Shown: one piece after another, positions 34,816 to 44,137 of the stretch | How positions within the stretch are numbered: the stretch's first letter is position 1 | Layout: each line of letters begins with the position of its first letter | Source: JAEUHZ01 sp964552795 | Lineage (GTDB): Bacteria > Planctomycetota > UBA1135 > GCA-002686595 | Length of the DNA: 64,000 bases | NCBI GenBank assembly: GCA_964552795.1 | Contig: CAZKIO010000010.1 | Span: forward strand, 28,764 to 92,763 | Direction of reading: 5' to 3' | Program-made: the position numbers and the translations under genes | Notes under the pieces: model-generated | Told to the model about the DNA's origin: nothing | Databases searched by the model: none | Seen by the model: the letters and a program-made list of their open reading frames with translations, nothing else

Positions 34816-35736
34816 CTATTTCGACTGCGTCGTCAGGAAACCCGCAATCGCGTTCCTGAACGCCTCCGGCTGCTCGATCCACGGGAAGTGGCCGCAGCGT
34901 CGGACGTAGACGAGCATGGAACCGGCGATGAGCGCGCGGATTTCCTCCGCGGTCCTGTCGCCGATCGGATCCTGGTGACCGTGGACGATCAGCACCGGCC
35001 GCTTCAGGTTCTTCAGCCCCGCGCGAAGGTCGTACTGCCTGCCCATGTCGGCGAAGAGCCGCTGGTTGACGTCCGGGTGGTACTGGCCGTCCTGGAGTTC
35101 GCGCGCGAAAGCCAGCCCGACCTTGCGGTCGAAGAAGTAGCCCGGCGCCATGGCCCGCAGCGCTTCGAGCGCGACCTTCGCCGGGTCCACGCCGTTCCCC
35201 GCGGCGGCCCGCCAGTAGTCGCGCATCTCGACGTCCTCCGGGCGCAGGCGCGCCTCGATGTTGTCGCCGAACCACTGCGTGAACTCGAGCGTCGGGCCGC
35301 CCGAACCGACGAGGATGAGGCGGTCGACGCGGTCGGGATGCGCGGCGGCATAGGCCATCGCGAGCATGCCGCCCCACGAGTGGCCGAGCAGCAGGAGCCG
35401 CTCCTGTTGGAAGTGCGCCCGCAGTGCCTCGAGGTCCTCGACGACGGTGCGGAGCGTCAGGGTCGCGGGGTCGAATGCCTCCGGACGCGAACGCCCGGTA
35501 CCGCGCTGCTCGAATGCGATCGACCGGTAGCCGGCGGGCAGGAACTCTGCGACGGGTTGCATGTACCCGACGTTGAGACCTGGACCGCCGCTCAGGAGGA
35601 CGACGGGCGCGCCCGTGCCGGAACTCGTGTAATGGAGTCGGACCCCTGCGCTGTCGAACGACCCGTCTTGCGCGCGGGGAACGGAGGTCGAGACAAGAGC
35701 CGTGGCGAGGAGGAACGGCGCGAGCACGTGGGCCAT
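34816..35736 (-). CDS. Secreted alpha/beta-hydrolase, proline-iminopeptidase-like (306 aa)
   Basis: The signal peptide is MAHVLAPFLLATALVSTSVPRAQ. The alpha/beta-hydrolase fold carries the oxyanion motif LLSGGPGLN, EQRGTGRS, the nucleophile elbow LLLGHSWGGML, an acid candidate in VHGHQDPIG and the His in RRCGHFPWIEQP. The GGPG and GHSWGG motifs place it near the S33 (prolyl aminopeptidase) family, but hydrolases with these motifs act on varied esters and amides, so substrate is open. The length is normal for the family. It lies on the same strand as the beta-helix gene, separated by a 13-bp hairpin (35776-35822). Confidence 0.87.
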   Translation of the reverse strand: MAHVLAPFLLATALVSTSVPRAQDGSFDSAGVRLHYTSSGTGAPVVLLSGGPGLNVGYMQPVAEFLPAGYRSIAFEQRGTGRSRPEAFDPATLTLRTVVEDLEALRAHFQQERLLLLGHSWGGMLAMAYAAAHPDRVDRLILVGSGGPTLEFTQWFGDNIEARLRPEDVEMRDYWRAAAGNGVDPAKVALEALRAMAPGYFFDRKVGLAFARELQDGQYHPDVNQRLFADMGRQYDLRAGLKNLKRPVLIVHGHQDPIGDRTAEEIRALIAGSMLVYVRRCGHFPWIEQPEAFRNAIAGFLTTQSK

Positions 35737-35775
35737 GGTCGGAGTGTAGCTCCCTCACCCGTCAGGTCGACGGAG

Positions 35776-35822
35776 GCGCCGCGCTCGTCCCCGCCCGGAC
35801 GGCGAGGTAACGAGCGCGGCGC
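35776..35822 (-). terminator. Hairpin downstream of the beta-helix gene
   Basis: A perfect 13-bp stem (gcgccgcgctcgt at 35776-35788, acgagcgcggcgc at 35810-35822) with a 21-base loop. It starts nine bases after the stop of the minus-strand beta-helix gene and before the next minus-strand gene, a position expected for a transcription terminator. Confidence 0.6.
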
Positions 35823-35830
35823 TCGAGCGA

Positions 35831-37219
35831 TCAGGGCACGATGACCGCGTAGCCGGGGAGGCCGACGTTCCCGAGGCTGCCGCCGACCGGTCCGAAGGCT
35901 CCCTGCACGGAGATCTGCGTCCCCACGAGCGCGGGGGAATTCGGAATCGTGATCGGGATCTGCGTGGTCACGCCGCCCGTCGTCGTCCCGGTCGAGGACG
36001 AGCCGATCGGGAACGATGCATCGGCGACGCCGCGCCCGGTGAAACCGGCGAATGCGAACTGGTAGCGCGCCGAGGTGCAGTACGAGATCACGTACTGGCG
36101 ATCGAGGCGCGTGCGCACGCGGGTCGTGAACGTGCCGCCGAGCGGGACGGTGATCAGCGCCACCGTGCTCTCGTTGCGCTGCGTGTCCGGGCAGTGCTCG
36201 GGGAAGTGGAAGGCGACGCCGCCGCCTCCGCCTCCGCCCGTGGATCCGTTCGTGTTGTTGCGGCCGTAGAAGCCGCCGGCCTCGCCACTCGAGATCAGCT
36301 TCGCGCCGCCGATGTAGCTCAGCGTGATGACGTTGTCGCGGCCGCCGCAGGACTTGATCAGGTCCGCCAGGAAGGGGTCGCGGATCTGGTGCACCGCGTG
36401 GCCGCCGTTCTCGCCCGGTCCGCCCTGGAAGTGCGTGCGGTAATCGGGGTTGACGCGGTCCTCGAGCAGCCAGGCGGACGCGTCCGAGAGGTCCGTGCCG
36501 TCGTCGATCAGGCGCAGGCCGTCGCCGCCGTGCGTGCCGCCCTCGTAGCCCCGCAGGCGCGAGTTCTGGATCACGCCGTGCGAGTTCTTGAGCTGCAGCG
36601 CGCTGACCCCATCGTTGACCTCGACGGGGTTGCCGGCCGCGAGGGGATTCGTGGTGACGGCGTAGTACTCGATCGGGTTGCCGGTCAGCGGCTCGATGCC
36701 CTCCCAGTAGAAGTACGAGTCGACGAGCCAGAACGTCTTCGTGTTGTCGACCTCGATCACCGCCTGCGCGCTGGTCGAGAACACGTGGCCATTGGGGGTG
36801 ATCTCGACACGGCCCAGGCGGACGGCGCCCGCGTTGTTCTCGATGCGGATCGCCGGGGCGCCCTGGTCGTTGTAGGAGATCTCGGCGTCGAGGATCGTGA
36901 CGTTCACGTTGGCCGCCAGGTTGCGCACGCGGATCTCGGGCGTGTTGGCGACGGAAGCGATGGTGTAGGTGCCGCCATTGCCGACGATCGCGACGCCTTC
37001 GCCGTTCACGTCGAACGGCTGGTACGTGCCGGGATCGACGAGGATGACGTCGCCCGTGGTCGCCGGGACCAGAGCGGCGCTGATCTGCGTGAAGGCGCGC
37101 GTGGGCCCGACGTTGTAGGCGGTTCCGGAACGCGCGTGTTCCGAGGCGGCGATGAGTGCGCCGCAGGTGATGATGGCGAGGCGCGAGTGTCGTGTGATGA
37201 GGGAATGCATGGCGTTCAT
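35831..37219 (-). CDS. Secreted right-handed beta-helix-like protein (462 aa)
   Basis: A signal region of about 33 residues (LAIITCGALIAASEHARSG) precedes YNVGPTRAFTQISAALVPA. The sequence that follows, with DVILVDPGTY and repeated short beta strands (VAIVGNGGTYTIASV, PEIRVRNLAANVNVTILD), is typical of pectate-lyase-like parallel beta-helices. A Gly-rich segment (GSTGGGGGGG) near residue 330 separates a C-terminal beta-sandwich region ending GTQISVQGAFG and GLPGYAVIVP. It lacks the Cys/Trp tail of other secreted proteins here. No catalytic residues were identified, so a structural or adhesive role is as likely as enzymatic. About 345 bases upstream (37220-37564) hold no supported gene. Confidence 0.75.
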   Translation of the reverse strand: MNAMHSLITRHSRLAIITCGALIAASEHARSGTAYNVGPTRAFTQISAALVPATTGDVILVDPGTYQPFDVNGEGVAIVGNGGTYTIASVANTPEIRVRNLAANVNVTILDAEISYNDQGAPAIRIENNAGAVRLGRVEITPNGHVFSTSAQAVIEVDNTKTFWLVDSYFYWEGIEPLTGNPIEYYAVTTNPLAAGNPVEVNDGVSALQLKNSHGVIQNSRLRGYEGGTHGGDGLRLIDDGTDLSDASAWLLEDRVNPDYRTHFQGGPGENGGHAVHQIRDPFLADLIKSCGGRDNVITLSYIGGAKLISSGEAGGFYGRNNTNGSTGGGGGGGVAFHFPEHCPDTQRNESTVALITVPLGGTFTTRVRTRLDRQYVISYCTSARYQFAFAGFTGRGVADASFPIGSSSTGTTTGGVTTQIPITIPNSPALVGTQISVQGAFGPVGGSLGNVGLPGYAVIVP

Positions 37220-37564
37220 GAGTCGTGCGTTGGTTTCGGGTCTGTGTCATGGTCGAGCAGGAGTGCCGACCAACGCCGCGTGTGCGTCACGAACGTGCGT
37301 CATCGATTCAGCCCATTGGCGCCACTTGATTGTGATGCGCAGGTGCACCCTGTCCGGCAAGTCACTTGCGGATCGGCCCCTCGATTCGTGAAACCGGCCA
37401 GAACGCTGCGGACGCGCGCCGCCGAGCGCCGACGATCCATGTGTGCCGGCGGAATCCGCGGGACCAAGGGGTCCCGCGCGAGCGGAGTCCCGCTACTCCA
37501 CGCCGCCAGGACAGGGCTCACCGTCTGACCCTGGGCTGCGCGCAGTCCTGCTCAGGCCGGGCGA

Positions 37565-37880
37565 CTACCGCCGGGATGGAGTCTCGTGCTCCAGGACGAT
37601 CTCTGCCAGCGCCGATCGAACGCCGAAGACCGCAACCAGCGGAGGCGTGCTCCTGTCCTGCGCGCGCATCCGCCAGCCCCCGCCGCCAGCGCTGAACCAC
37701 AGTGCCGGCTCGGGCGGAAGGCCCTCGAACCGGGCCAAGCCCTCGTCACCGGTCTCGGTCTCCCAGGTTCCCCGCGGCATCCACCTGCAAGCGCTGCAGT
37801 CGCTCCTGTAGAGGCTCGGGATCGGTTGGCGGAGCTTCAGCGCGCCGCTGGTCGACCCCGGACCTGCATCAGAGGTGTCG
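37565..37880 (-). pseudogene. Frameshifted remnant of a carboxypeptidase-regulatory-like domain
   Basis: Directly downstream of the giant gene ending at 37884, the minus strand shows natural-looking coding sequence in two frames. One frame reads EAPPTDPEPLQERLQRLQVD and soon meets a stop. The next continues TETGDEGLARFEGLPPEPAL and FSAGGGGWR, then AEIVLEHE, before a stop at 37565. GLARFEGLPP is the style of carboxypeptidase-regulatory-like Ig repeats. No start codon or signal peptide was found. The simplest reading is a decayed paralogue of the upstream giant gene with at least one frameshift; a sequencing indel is the alternative. Confidence 0.4.
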
Positions 37881-37883
37881 AGG

Positions 37884-40800
37884 TCACGGAACAGCAAGAT
37901 CGATGTCCGTTCGAACGCCCGGGAGGACGGTGAAGAGTCCGCCTTGGACTGCTCCTGAATCGTCGGTGACCGCCCACCGGTACTGACCCCGGGGCAGTCC
38001 GTCGAGCCGCAGCTCGCCAGTATCGTCCGTGACGCCACTCGCTGGCGTCATGGCCACGCGGTTCTCTGCGGCCCACTGCGCGACGGTATCGACGAACTCC
38101 ACCGAGGCAATGTCGAGCGCGAGCCCGCTCACCGGCATTCCTTGTCGGGAGCAGTGCAGGACGACGCTCCCCAACCGCCGAACCTGGATGGGAGAAGCCA
38201 ACTTCGGATGCTCCGTGGCCGGGACCCGGAACTTCTGCGGCCAGAGACCGGGGTGGTCGATCCAGGCACCGTATTCGCCTGCCGAGAGCAACGCGCTCCG
38301 CGCCAGCCCCGAGTCCTCCGTTCGCAGCGTCGACACCGTCACCAGGCCACCCTGTTCGTAGAAGAGGCTCACCGGCACGCCGGGCAGCGGAATCCCGTCA
38401 TCGCGCACGAGCAGCAACACCTGGGCTCGCGGATCGAACACGAGCTCGACGGCATCCTGTGAAGCGCGCACGCCGCGTACGAAGGACCAGCCCAGGTCGT
38501 TGCGGAGCAGTTCCAGATCGCACAGGTCGAGGGGCCACGGGCCGAAGCGAACCTCACCGGCTGCATCCGTCAGCGCGCTGCGCGCCCAGCCCGAACTGAG
38601 CGCGTGCAGCCGGACCTCGACGCCGGTGAGCGCGCGTCGATCGCGATCGAGGACGCGGAACCTGGGTCCATCGCCTCCGACTTCGATACGCACGGGGCAG
38701 GGCATGGCCTCGGCCCTGCGCAGTCGCACGGATCCCACCTCCTGCGCGTGAGCGTCCTGAACTTCCAGCACGAACTCCTCCGCATCGACGGGTCCGACCC
38801 GCGCGGTGCCGGCGGCGGACAGAGGGAAGCTCTCGATGGAGCTTGCGGGGTTCGCGGCGCCGGCGTTCGGCTTGAGGAGCACGAACGCGGGGTGTGCGAG
38901 ATGGAAGCCCGGCGCCTCGACGATCTCCACCTGGATGTCCGGAGTCCGACCTGCTCGGAACACGATCTCGCCGTGCCCCGTGGCTCCGAGGATGCACGAG
39001 CGCCAGGCCGTTGCGCCTTCGGGGTCATGGACGGTCACGGTGCACAGGCCGGGCGCGAGCCCCTCGAAGGTCAATCGCCCCGAGTCTGGGAACGCTTGCG
39101 GAGCCACGTACTGGTTTCCCGCGAACGCGCACGTGTAGGTGGTTGCATCCGCGCCCGGCGGCAGGTCCAGAACGACGGTCAGCGTTCCACCCGGCGTCAG
39201 CGCGATCACTCCGAAGTCATTGGGCCCCTGCTCCGTGATCATCGTCGTCGCGACTTCGGAGGCGTAGCCGCGCACGCTGACCTCCAGCGCGACGCTGCCC
39301 AGAGGGAACCCCGAGAGTTCGAACGTGCCGTCGGCGGCAGGCTGGCCGGGTACACCCCACGCGAGCATCCGGGTCATCCCTTCGGAGACCCAGACCTGGA
39401 GCGCAGCCCCCGTGACGGGTTCGAAACTGCGTCCGTCGACGACCCGGCCGCGAGCCGTCCTCGCGGCTGGCAGCTCGAGGGCCACCACCGCGGGTTCGCC
39501 TGCGGAGACCACGACGGCTTTCGTCGGACCGCGCGGCAGGTCCTTGGCCACCGCGAACAACGACACGGCTCCCAACGGTGCCGTGTCGATCTCGAACGTG
39601 CCGTCCTTGCGATCCTCGAAGTTCGCCAGGGCGTGCTGGGCGACCGTGCCTTGCCAATAGAGGACCTGGAAGGCGCGGACCGGTGCGCCGGCGTGCGTCA
39701 CGCGTCCGCGGATGATCCCGGCCCGCTCCAGCCGGATCTCGGCCGGCGTGTCGTAGTCGCGGTCGATGGTGAACTGTGCGCGATGGGGCACGAACGCCGG
39801 CGCACTCACATCGATCCAGATCTCGCCGGCCGGTGCGCCTCGCAGCGTGGCAGTGCCGCCCTCGTCGGCGTGGATCCGAACACGGTCCCATTCCGCTCCC
39901 GATTGCCAGATGAACTGCACCTCGGCCTGCCTCACGGGCTCTCCCTGCACATCGAGAACGCGTACCGGGAATCGGTATCCGCGCCGCGCGTGCAAGATCA
40001 CTTCGACGGATGCGCCGGGCGTTGGCGGCGCGATGCGCTCGACGGTGGGAATCCAGGGACCATCCTGTATCTGGAAGTCGTAGGAGGTGACTTCGAGGAC
40101 AGGCAGCGCCAAGGGTCCGAAGGTCCCGTACTCGTCGATTCTCAGGCGACCGAGGCCCTCCGCACCAGCGCCGGTGGTGGCCTGGACCTGGATGACCGCG
40201 TCGGACGCATCTCCTGCCGGCTCGTCGACGACCACACGTCCGCGGACCGTGAACGTCGGATGCAGCGTGAGCACGATCTCGTCGGGTGCGTCGCCACGCC
40301 ATTGCGTCGACTGCAGTGAACCGGCGCGGGCGAACACCCGCTGTCGGCCCGGCAGTGGAGGCACTGTGGCCCGACCCTGCGCGTTGGTCGTCGCCTCGCG
40401 CATCAGGTACAGCGCATCGCACAGATCGGATGGGTCGAGGCGTCGGCGCGTGAGCGGCGCCAATTCCATCACGGTGCGGACACGGGCGGCGGGCACGGGA
40501 TCGCCCGCGAGATCCTGGACGAGGACGCGGATCGGCTTCCCGTCCCCGAGGACGATCCGTTGCGGCAGGCTATCGAGACCGGCTCCCGCCTCGATCCTCA
40601 AAGCCGCGGCTTCGTGCTCGTCGTGGGTTACCCACAGCAGGGAACCCAGCGGTGATGCCGAGAACAATGGGTCCAGCGAGAGCCGGCCGGCTTCATCGCT
40701 GGCCCCCGTGGAAGCCAGACCCGCAAGACGATCCCAATCTCTCTCAGGCCATGGATCGACGCGGCCATCCCAGGTGCGATCGTAGGGGATCCACGAACCC

Positions 40801-41105
40801 ACGGCGCCGACGATGGGGGATCCGTCCTCGCGCACGACGTGGACGCTGGGCGTCGTACTCAGACGCCTGCCCTCGTGCGCGCCCAGCTGAGATCCGATCG
40901 CCGAATCCGGATCCGACCGATCGGTGTTCAGGTCCGTGGCGATTGCGCGCGAGTCGCGCTCCTCCTTCGCGTTCGACCGAGTTCCCGCCGTGTCCGGATC
41001 GAGATGGACGGGCGGCGAGCGATCAGCGAACCACACCAGGCCCGCGAGCAGCAGCGCGAGCAGGGCGGCGATCCATGTGCGCGAGGCGGTCTGCATCGGA
41101 GACAC
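37884..41105 (-). CDS. Giant carboxypeptidase-regulatory-like (Ig-fold repeat) protein (1073 aa)
   Basis: N-terminal anchor: one hydrophobic span (about residues 11-27, WIAALLALLLAGLVWFA) after a short cytoplasmic start. The rest is a series of beta-sandwich repeats of the CarboxypepD_reg/transthyretin type. Repeated strands include IRVLVQDLAGDPVPAARVRT, FTVRGRVVVDEPAG, RFPVRVLDVQGEPVRQAEV and GIIRGRVTHAGAPVRAFQV, alternating with loops like GTATLRGAPAGEIW and GTFELSGFPLGSVALEV. It is probably periplasmic or surface-exposed and membrane-anchored. The start is ATG 41105 or the fourth codon (MQTASRTW). It is the last gene of a tight minus-strand operon; the gap to the small secreted gene is six bases. 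Confidence 0.8.
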   Translation of the reverse strand: MSPMQTASRTWIAALLALLLAGLVWFADRSPPVHLDPDTAGTRSNAKEERDSRAIATDLNTDRSDPDSAIGSQLGAHEGRRLSTTPSVHVVREDGSPIVGAVGSWIPYDRTWDGRVDPWPERDWDRLAGLASTGASDEAGRLSLDPLFSASPLGSLLWVTHDEHEAAALRIEAGAGLDSLPQRIVLGDGKPIRVLVQDLAGDPVPAARVRTVMELAPLTRRRLDPSDLCDALYLMREATTNAQGRATVPPLPGRQRVFARAGSLQSTQWRGDAPDEIVLTLHPTFTVRGRVVVDEPAGDASDAVIQVQATTGAGAEGLGRLRIDEYGTFGPLALPVLEVTSYDFQIQDGPWIPTVERIAPPTPGASVEVILHARRGYRFPVRVLDVQGEPVRQAEVQFIWQSGAEWDRVRIHADEGGTATLRGAPAGEIWIDVSAPAFVPHRAQFTIDRDYDTPAEIRLERAGIIRGRVTHAGAPVRAFQVLYWQGTVAQHALANFEDRKDGTFEIDTAPLGAVSLFAVAKDLPRGPTKAVVVSAGEPAVVALELPAARTARGRVVDGRSFEPVTGAALQVWVSEGMTRMLAWGVPGQPAADGTFELSGFPLGSVALEVSVRGYASEVATTMITEQGPNDFGVIALTPGGTLTVVLDLPPGADATTYTCAFAGNQYVAPQAFPDSGRLTFEGLAPGLCTVTVHDPEGATAWRSCILGATGHGEIVFRAGRTPDIQVEIVEAPGFHLAHPAFVLLKPNAGAANPASSIESFPLSAAGTARVGPVDAEEFVLEVQDAHAQEVGSVRLRRAEAMPCPVRIEVGGDGPRFRVLDRDRRALTGVEVRLHALSSGWARSALTDAAGEVRFGPWPLDLCDLELLRNDLGWSFVRGVRASQDAVELVFDPRAQVLLLVRDDGIPLPGVPVSLFYEQGGLVTVSTLRTEDSGLARSALLSAGEYGAWIDHPGLWPQKFRVPATEHPKLASPIQVRRLGSVVLHCSRQGMPVSGLALDIASVEFVDTVAQWAAENRVAMTPASGVTDDTGELRLDGLPRGQYRWAVTDDSGAVQGGLFTVLPGVRTDIDLAVP

Positions 41106-41111
41106 GCGTCA

Positions 41112-41306
41112 TCATGGTCCCGTGAACTGACGCGGCGGCGTGACGGCGGGCGAGGTGGTGCGCATGCCCGGACCCGGCTGCGCATGGACGTTCGGCCGCG
41201 GCGGCACGCCGACGACACCACCGCCCTGAGCCTGCGCAGGACAGATCAGTGACCAGCCGCAGGCGAGGAGCGCGGCCAGCAGGAGCAATCGCCTAGTCGA
41301 TTCCAT
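41112..41306 (-). CDS. Small secreted Pro/Gly-rich protein (64 aa)
   Basis: Signal peptide MESTRRLLLLAALLACGWS plus CPAQA, then a mature part of about 37 residues rich in Pro, Gly, Val and Arg (GGVVGVPPRPNVHAQPGPG). Its start overlaps the stop of the upstream gene by 14 bases, and its stop is six bases from the start of the giant repeat protein, so all are in one operon. It has no Cys in the mature part. The function is unknown. Confidence 0.6.
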   Translation of the reverse strand: MESTRRLLLLAALLACGWSLICPAQAQGGGVVGVPPRPNVHAQPGPGMRTTSPAVTPPRQFTGP

Positions 41307-42234
41307 GGATCAACCTCCCTGCCAGGGGACCGAGCGCTGCCAACTTCGCCGCAGTGAAGGAGCGAGCGATGACAGCTGGCGCGAGGCCTCTCGATCTCCG
41401 TCCCGCGATCGTCCATGCGACGAGCGCATCCGCACGATCCGGGTCGGTGCTGAGGAGGGCGTCGATTCGCGCGCAGGCTTCATGTGCCTCCTGCGCGTTG
41501 CCGAGTTCGAGCGCGCGCCACATCCGGTTCACTTGTGCCATCAGGTTCATGGGATCCCGTCGTGCGGCGGACACGGCGGCACGCAGCGATTCCTCGTGCC
41601 GCCCGGCAAGCCGCAGCGCGAAGGAAAGGCTACACAGTGCCGCCGTTCCGGTGTCAGAATCTCGTGGGCACCGCGCCACTTCCGTGTACACCCCGATGGC
41701 GGTCACCGCGGAGCCGGCCGCAACCAAGTCCGCGCCGACGTAGATGCGCGCCGCATCCGTCGGGACCAGCCGGTGCGAGGCCGCCGCGAGTTGGGACACG
41801 CTGACCCACCCGTTCGGTTCGGTCGCGATGCAGCGCTCGAGAAGTTCGAGGGCGTCCACGCCTTCGCCGTGGCCTCGGTCGCGGCGGAGACTGTCTGATG
41901 CCGCGGCGCGCACCGTGCGAGAGGACGGGATGTGCCCGGCCAGCCGGGGATCCGCGCGGTCGATGGCGTAGAGGCTCGTCGGTTCGCACTCGTTGAGCTT
42001 GCGGTACGCGGCTTGGCGCAGCACGAACGCGAGCTGCTCGCGATGCGCGCTGACGAGGTGGCGTTCGGCCGCGGACAGCAGCGCGGACCGTGCATGGGCG
42101 AGGGCTGCCCGCTCGAGGACCGTGCGCTCGGCCATTCGGCGCGGAACCGTGAGCAGCGCGCTCCCGGGCCGCGATGCTAGTTCGCGAAGGATGTCTTCGA
42201 CTTCCGGGTCCAGCGTGATGGGTTCAGGGCTCAT
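41293..42234 (-). CDS. Uncharacterised helical (TPR-like) protein (313 aa)
   Basis: Starts at ATG 42234 (MSPEPITLDPEVEDILRELA), overlapping the stop of the sigma-like gene by 11 bases. The product is helical. Its second half has TPR-like periodicity (AAGSAVTAIGVYTEVARCP, ALCSLSFALRLAGRHEESLR, NRMWRALELGNAQEAHEAC). The N-terminal half is Arg/Ala-rich with RRMAERTVLERAALAHARSA. No signal peptide or membrane span is seen. In an operon with a sigma-like protein it may be a partner or regulator of that protein (inference). The N-terminal extension to 42438 was rejected as shadow. Confidence 0.6.
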   Translation of the reverse strand: MSPEPITLDPEVEDILRELASRPGSALLTVPRRMAERTVLERAALAHARSALLSAAERHLVSAHREQLAFVLRQAAYRKLNECEPTSLYAIDRADPRLAGHIPSSRTVRAAASDSLRRDRGHGEGVDALELLERCIATEPNGWVSVSQLAAASHRLVPTDAARIYVGADLVAAGSAVTAIGVYTEVARCPRDSDTGTAALCSLSFALRLAGRHEESLRAAVSAARRDPMNLMAQVNRMWRALELGNAQEAHEACARIDALLSTDPDRADALVAWTIAGRRSRGLAPAVIARSFTAAKLAALGPLAGRLIHGID

Positions 42235-42835
42235 CGCCTTCCTCCTCCAGTAACTCCTCGAGGTCGAGAGCATCCCGCACCCCGAGGGTCCACAGCGCAC
42301 GTCGCAACAGGCTACTCGCGCGTTCGGGGGTGAGACCCTGCTCCGTTGCCCACCGCGCGAGGGGCTGACGATCGACGAGCATTCCGAAGAACGCCGTGCG
42401 CACCTCGAACGGCGCCGCGTTGAACGCGGTGCACCCACGTCCGAGGGATCGGGGGTCCATGCCCAGCAGATCTGCTAGCCCGATCAGCCACGGATCGCCG
42501 GAGGTGTCCGTGACGGGAAGGTCCAGACGCGAGCGATCCTCGTCCTGAAGTTCCTTGAGCGAGCGCCGGATCTTGTCGGCGATCCAAAACTCGAAGCGCG
42601 GCGTGCCTCGATAGGTGACGGCATCGCGAGAAACATGCGCGAGGGAGCGCAGGTAGAGGCGCTGCAGGTCGAGCAGCAGGGCTTGGCGACGCAGGCGATC
42701 CTGGCAGCGAGCGCCGAGGTCGAGCGGGTCGCCGTCGATGAGGCGCGCCAGGACTTCACGCGGCGAACCGGCAGCGAAGAGCTCGCGCCACGGAGGGTCG
42801 GGACCGGACGACGGCTGCGGCTGCAAGTCGGTCAT
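42224..42835 (-). CDS. Putative sigma-factor-like regulator (203 aa)
   Basis: A 203-residue, mostly helical protein from ATG 42835 (MTDLQPQPSSGPDPPWREL). The C-terminal part (FFGMLVDRQPLARWATEQGL, TPERASSLLRRALWTLGV) has the rhythm of a sigma-70 region 4 helix-turn-helix. The central part (FEFWIADKIRRSLKELQDED) could correspond to region 2. The usual region-2 DLVQE motif is absent, so assignment to the ECF family is tentative; it may be a divergent planctomycete sigma-like protein. It is first in a four-gene operon leading to secreted proteins and probably controls or senses their expression. Confidence 0.5.
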   Translation of the reverse strand: MTDLQPQPSSGPDPPWRELFAAGSPREVLARLIDGDPLDLGARCQDRLRRQALLLDLQRLYLRSLAHVSRDAVTYRGTPRFEFWIADKIRRSLKELQDEDRSRLDLPVTDTSGDPWLIGLADLLGMDPRSLGRGCTAFNAAPFEVRTAFFGMLVDRQPLARWATEQGLTPERASSLLRRALWTLGVRDALDLEELLEEEGDEP

Positions 42836-43126
42836 TGCCGGCCGTCGGCGCAGGCGGGCTGAGCGCCGAGGCCGGGAGAAGCGTATGAGCGGTGTGTGAA
42901 GGGCGTCAAGGTCACCCGGCGGGCGGCGGTGAATCTCGCCGCCGGGAGACCTCGAACTAGTTGCGGATCCTCCTCGATGTGGCCTGGCAGGTCGCGTGAC
43001 CCGTGCAGGAATCGGATGACCTCGATGTGGTCCATGCCCCGCTGGCCCTGGGACCTGCCGGAACACGGGCATCCATCGCGCCGGCGCGCTGGAGCTAGAA
43101 CGATCGGTCCAGCTACCCTGGTGTGC

Positions 43127-43600
43127 ATGAAGAACACACTCCGTATCGGCTCGATCCTGGCCTGTGCCGGGATCAGCGCTCTTGCACTCCTCGCGTCCGG
43201 GGCGGCGCTCCAGGACTCGAAGGTCGAACCGCGCTCCCCGCAAGAGCCGAAGGCCCTGCAGATTCAGTACCTGGAGGTTGTCACCCCCGACGTGGACAAG
43301 ACGTGCGGCTCGCTGGAGCAACTGCACGGCGTGAAGTTCAGCAAGCCCGAGACTGGGCTCGGCAACGCCCGCACGGCGACGCTGGCCGGCGGCGGGCGAA
43401 TCGGCGTGCGCGCGCCGATGCGCGAGACCGAAGCGCCCGTGGTGCGACCCTACGTACTGGTCGATGACATCGAGGCCGCGGTCACCGCGGCCAAGGCAGC
43501 CGGCAGCGAGATCGCCCACCCGCCGTTCGAGATCCCCGGACACGGCAAGTTCGCGATCTACATCCAGGGCGGCATCCAGCACGGTCTCTGGCAGCTCTGA
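43127..43600 (+). CDS. Exported VOC/glyoxalase-fold protein (157 aa)
   Basis: Start ATG 43127 (MKNTLRIGSILACAGISALA) begins a signal peptide with a cleavage region near LASGAALQ. The mature part has a single VOC-like module: IQYLEVVTPDVDKTCGSLEQ, LHGVKFSKPE, RIGVRAPMRETE, VRPYVLVDDIEAAVTAAKAA and a closing KFAIYIQGGIQHGLWQL. It resembles glyoxalase-type proteins predicted as hydroxylases, but no metal ligands can be assigned with confidence. The upstream in-frame stretch from 42896 was discarded. It is divergent from the sigma-like operon, with about 290 bases between. Confidence 0.78.
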   Translation: MKNTLRIGSILACAGISALALLASGAALQDSKVEPRSPQEPKALQIQYLEVVTPDVDKTCGSLEQLHGVKFSKPETGLGNARTATLAGGGRIGVRAPMRETEAPVVRPYVLVDDIEAAVTAAKAAGSEIAHPPFEIPGHGKFAIYIQGGIQHGLWQL

Positions 43601-43690
43601 GCGTCCGCGACTGCTCGAGGAGTGGCGTGGATAGGGGTCGGATCCGGTTGGATCCGGTCCAGCGATGCGTCGAGCCGGCGTTCCCGTGAA

Positions 43691-43755
43691 TGGGGCGGGC
43701 GACCGGGTTCGCACCGGCGGTACTCGGCTTGGGAGGCGCTCCTGACCGGGCGGTG
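43691..43755 (-). other. Degraded tRNA-Gly (3' half)
   Basis: On the minus strand this reads, from high to low coordinate, a D-loop-like GGTCAGGAGCG, the anticodon-loop-like CTCCCAA (anticodon CCC), a T-arm GCCGG-TGCGAAC-CCGGT that still pairs, and an acceptor end CGCCCGC with CCCCA. The anticodon stem does not pair and the 5' part is not recognisable, so it is not a working tRNA. The 16-base piece cgggcgaccgggttcg (43696-43711) recurs at 47956 and, in part, at 63988. Such fragments are typical attachment-site duplicates. The rest of 43601-44137 shows no supported gene. Confidence 0.5.
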
Positions 43756-44137
43756 GCCTAGTTCGTTGTACGGCGTAACGAGGCCCTTCCTCTTTGATGT
43801 CGATCTGCCGTTTCCCAACGTCCCCTCGTGGGGAAGCGGACGGTGATAGCGAAGACGACCGAGAGGCGATCAGGGTCGGCGGGCGCGAGCGGGGGGGAAA
43901 CCCGGCTTGCCGGGCACGAGCAGATTCGGCGTCAGTTGCTTCGGCGAAGATTCTGCGGACTACCCGGCTCTCGATTCTTCGCGTACCGGGAGCAAGTCCA
44001 CCCTCTTCCCATGCCCTGGCCGGGGAGGCGGCACGCATTCCGGGGAATCTACCGATGGTGAGGCCTGAGAGTCCGGAAGCCCGTGGCCACCATCCGAGTT
44101 GGGTGTGCGGCTGTGGCCGATATTGTCGAGTGCCTCG

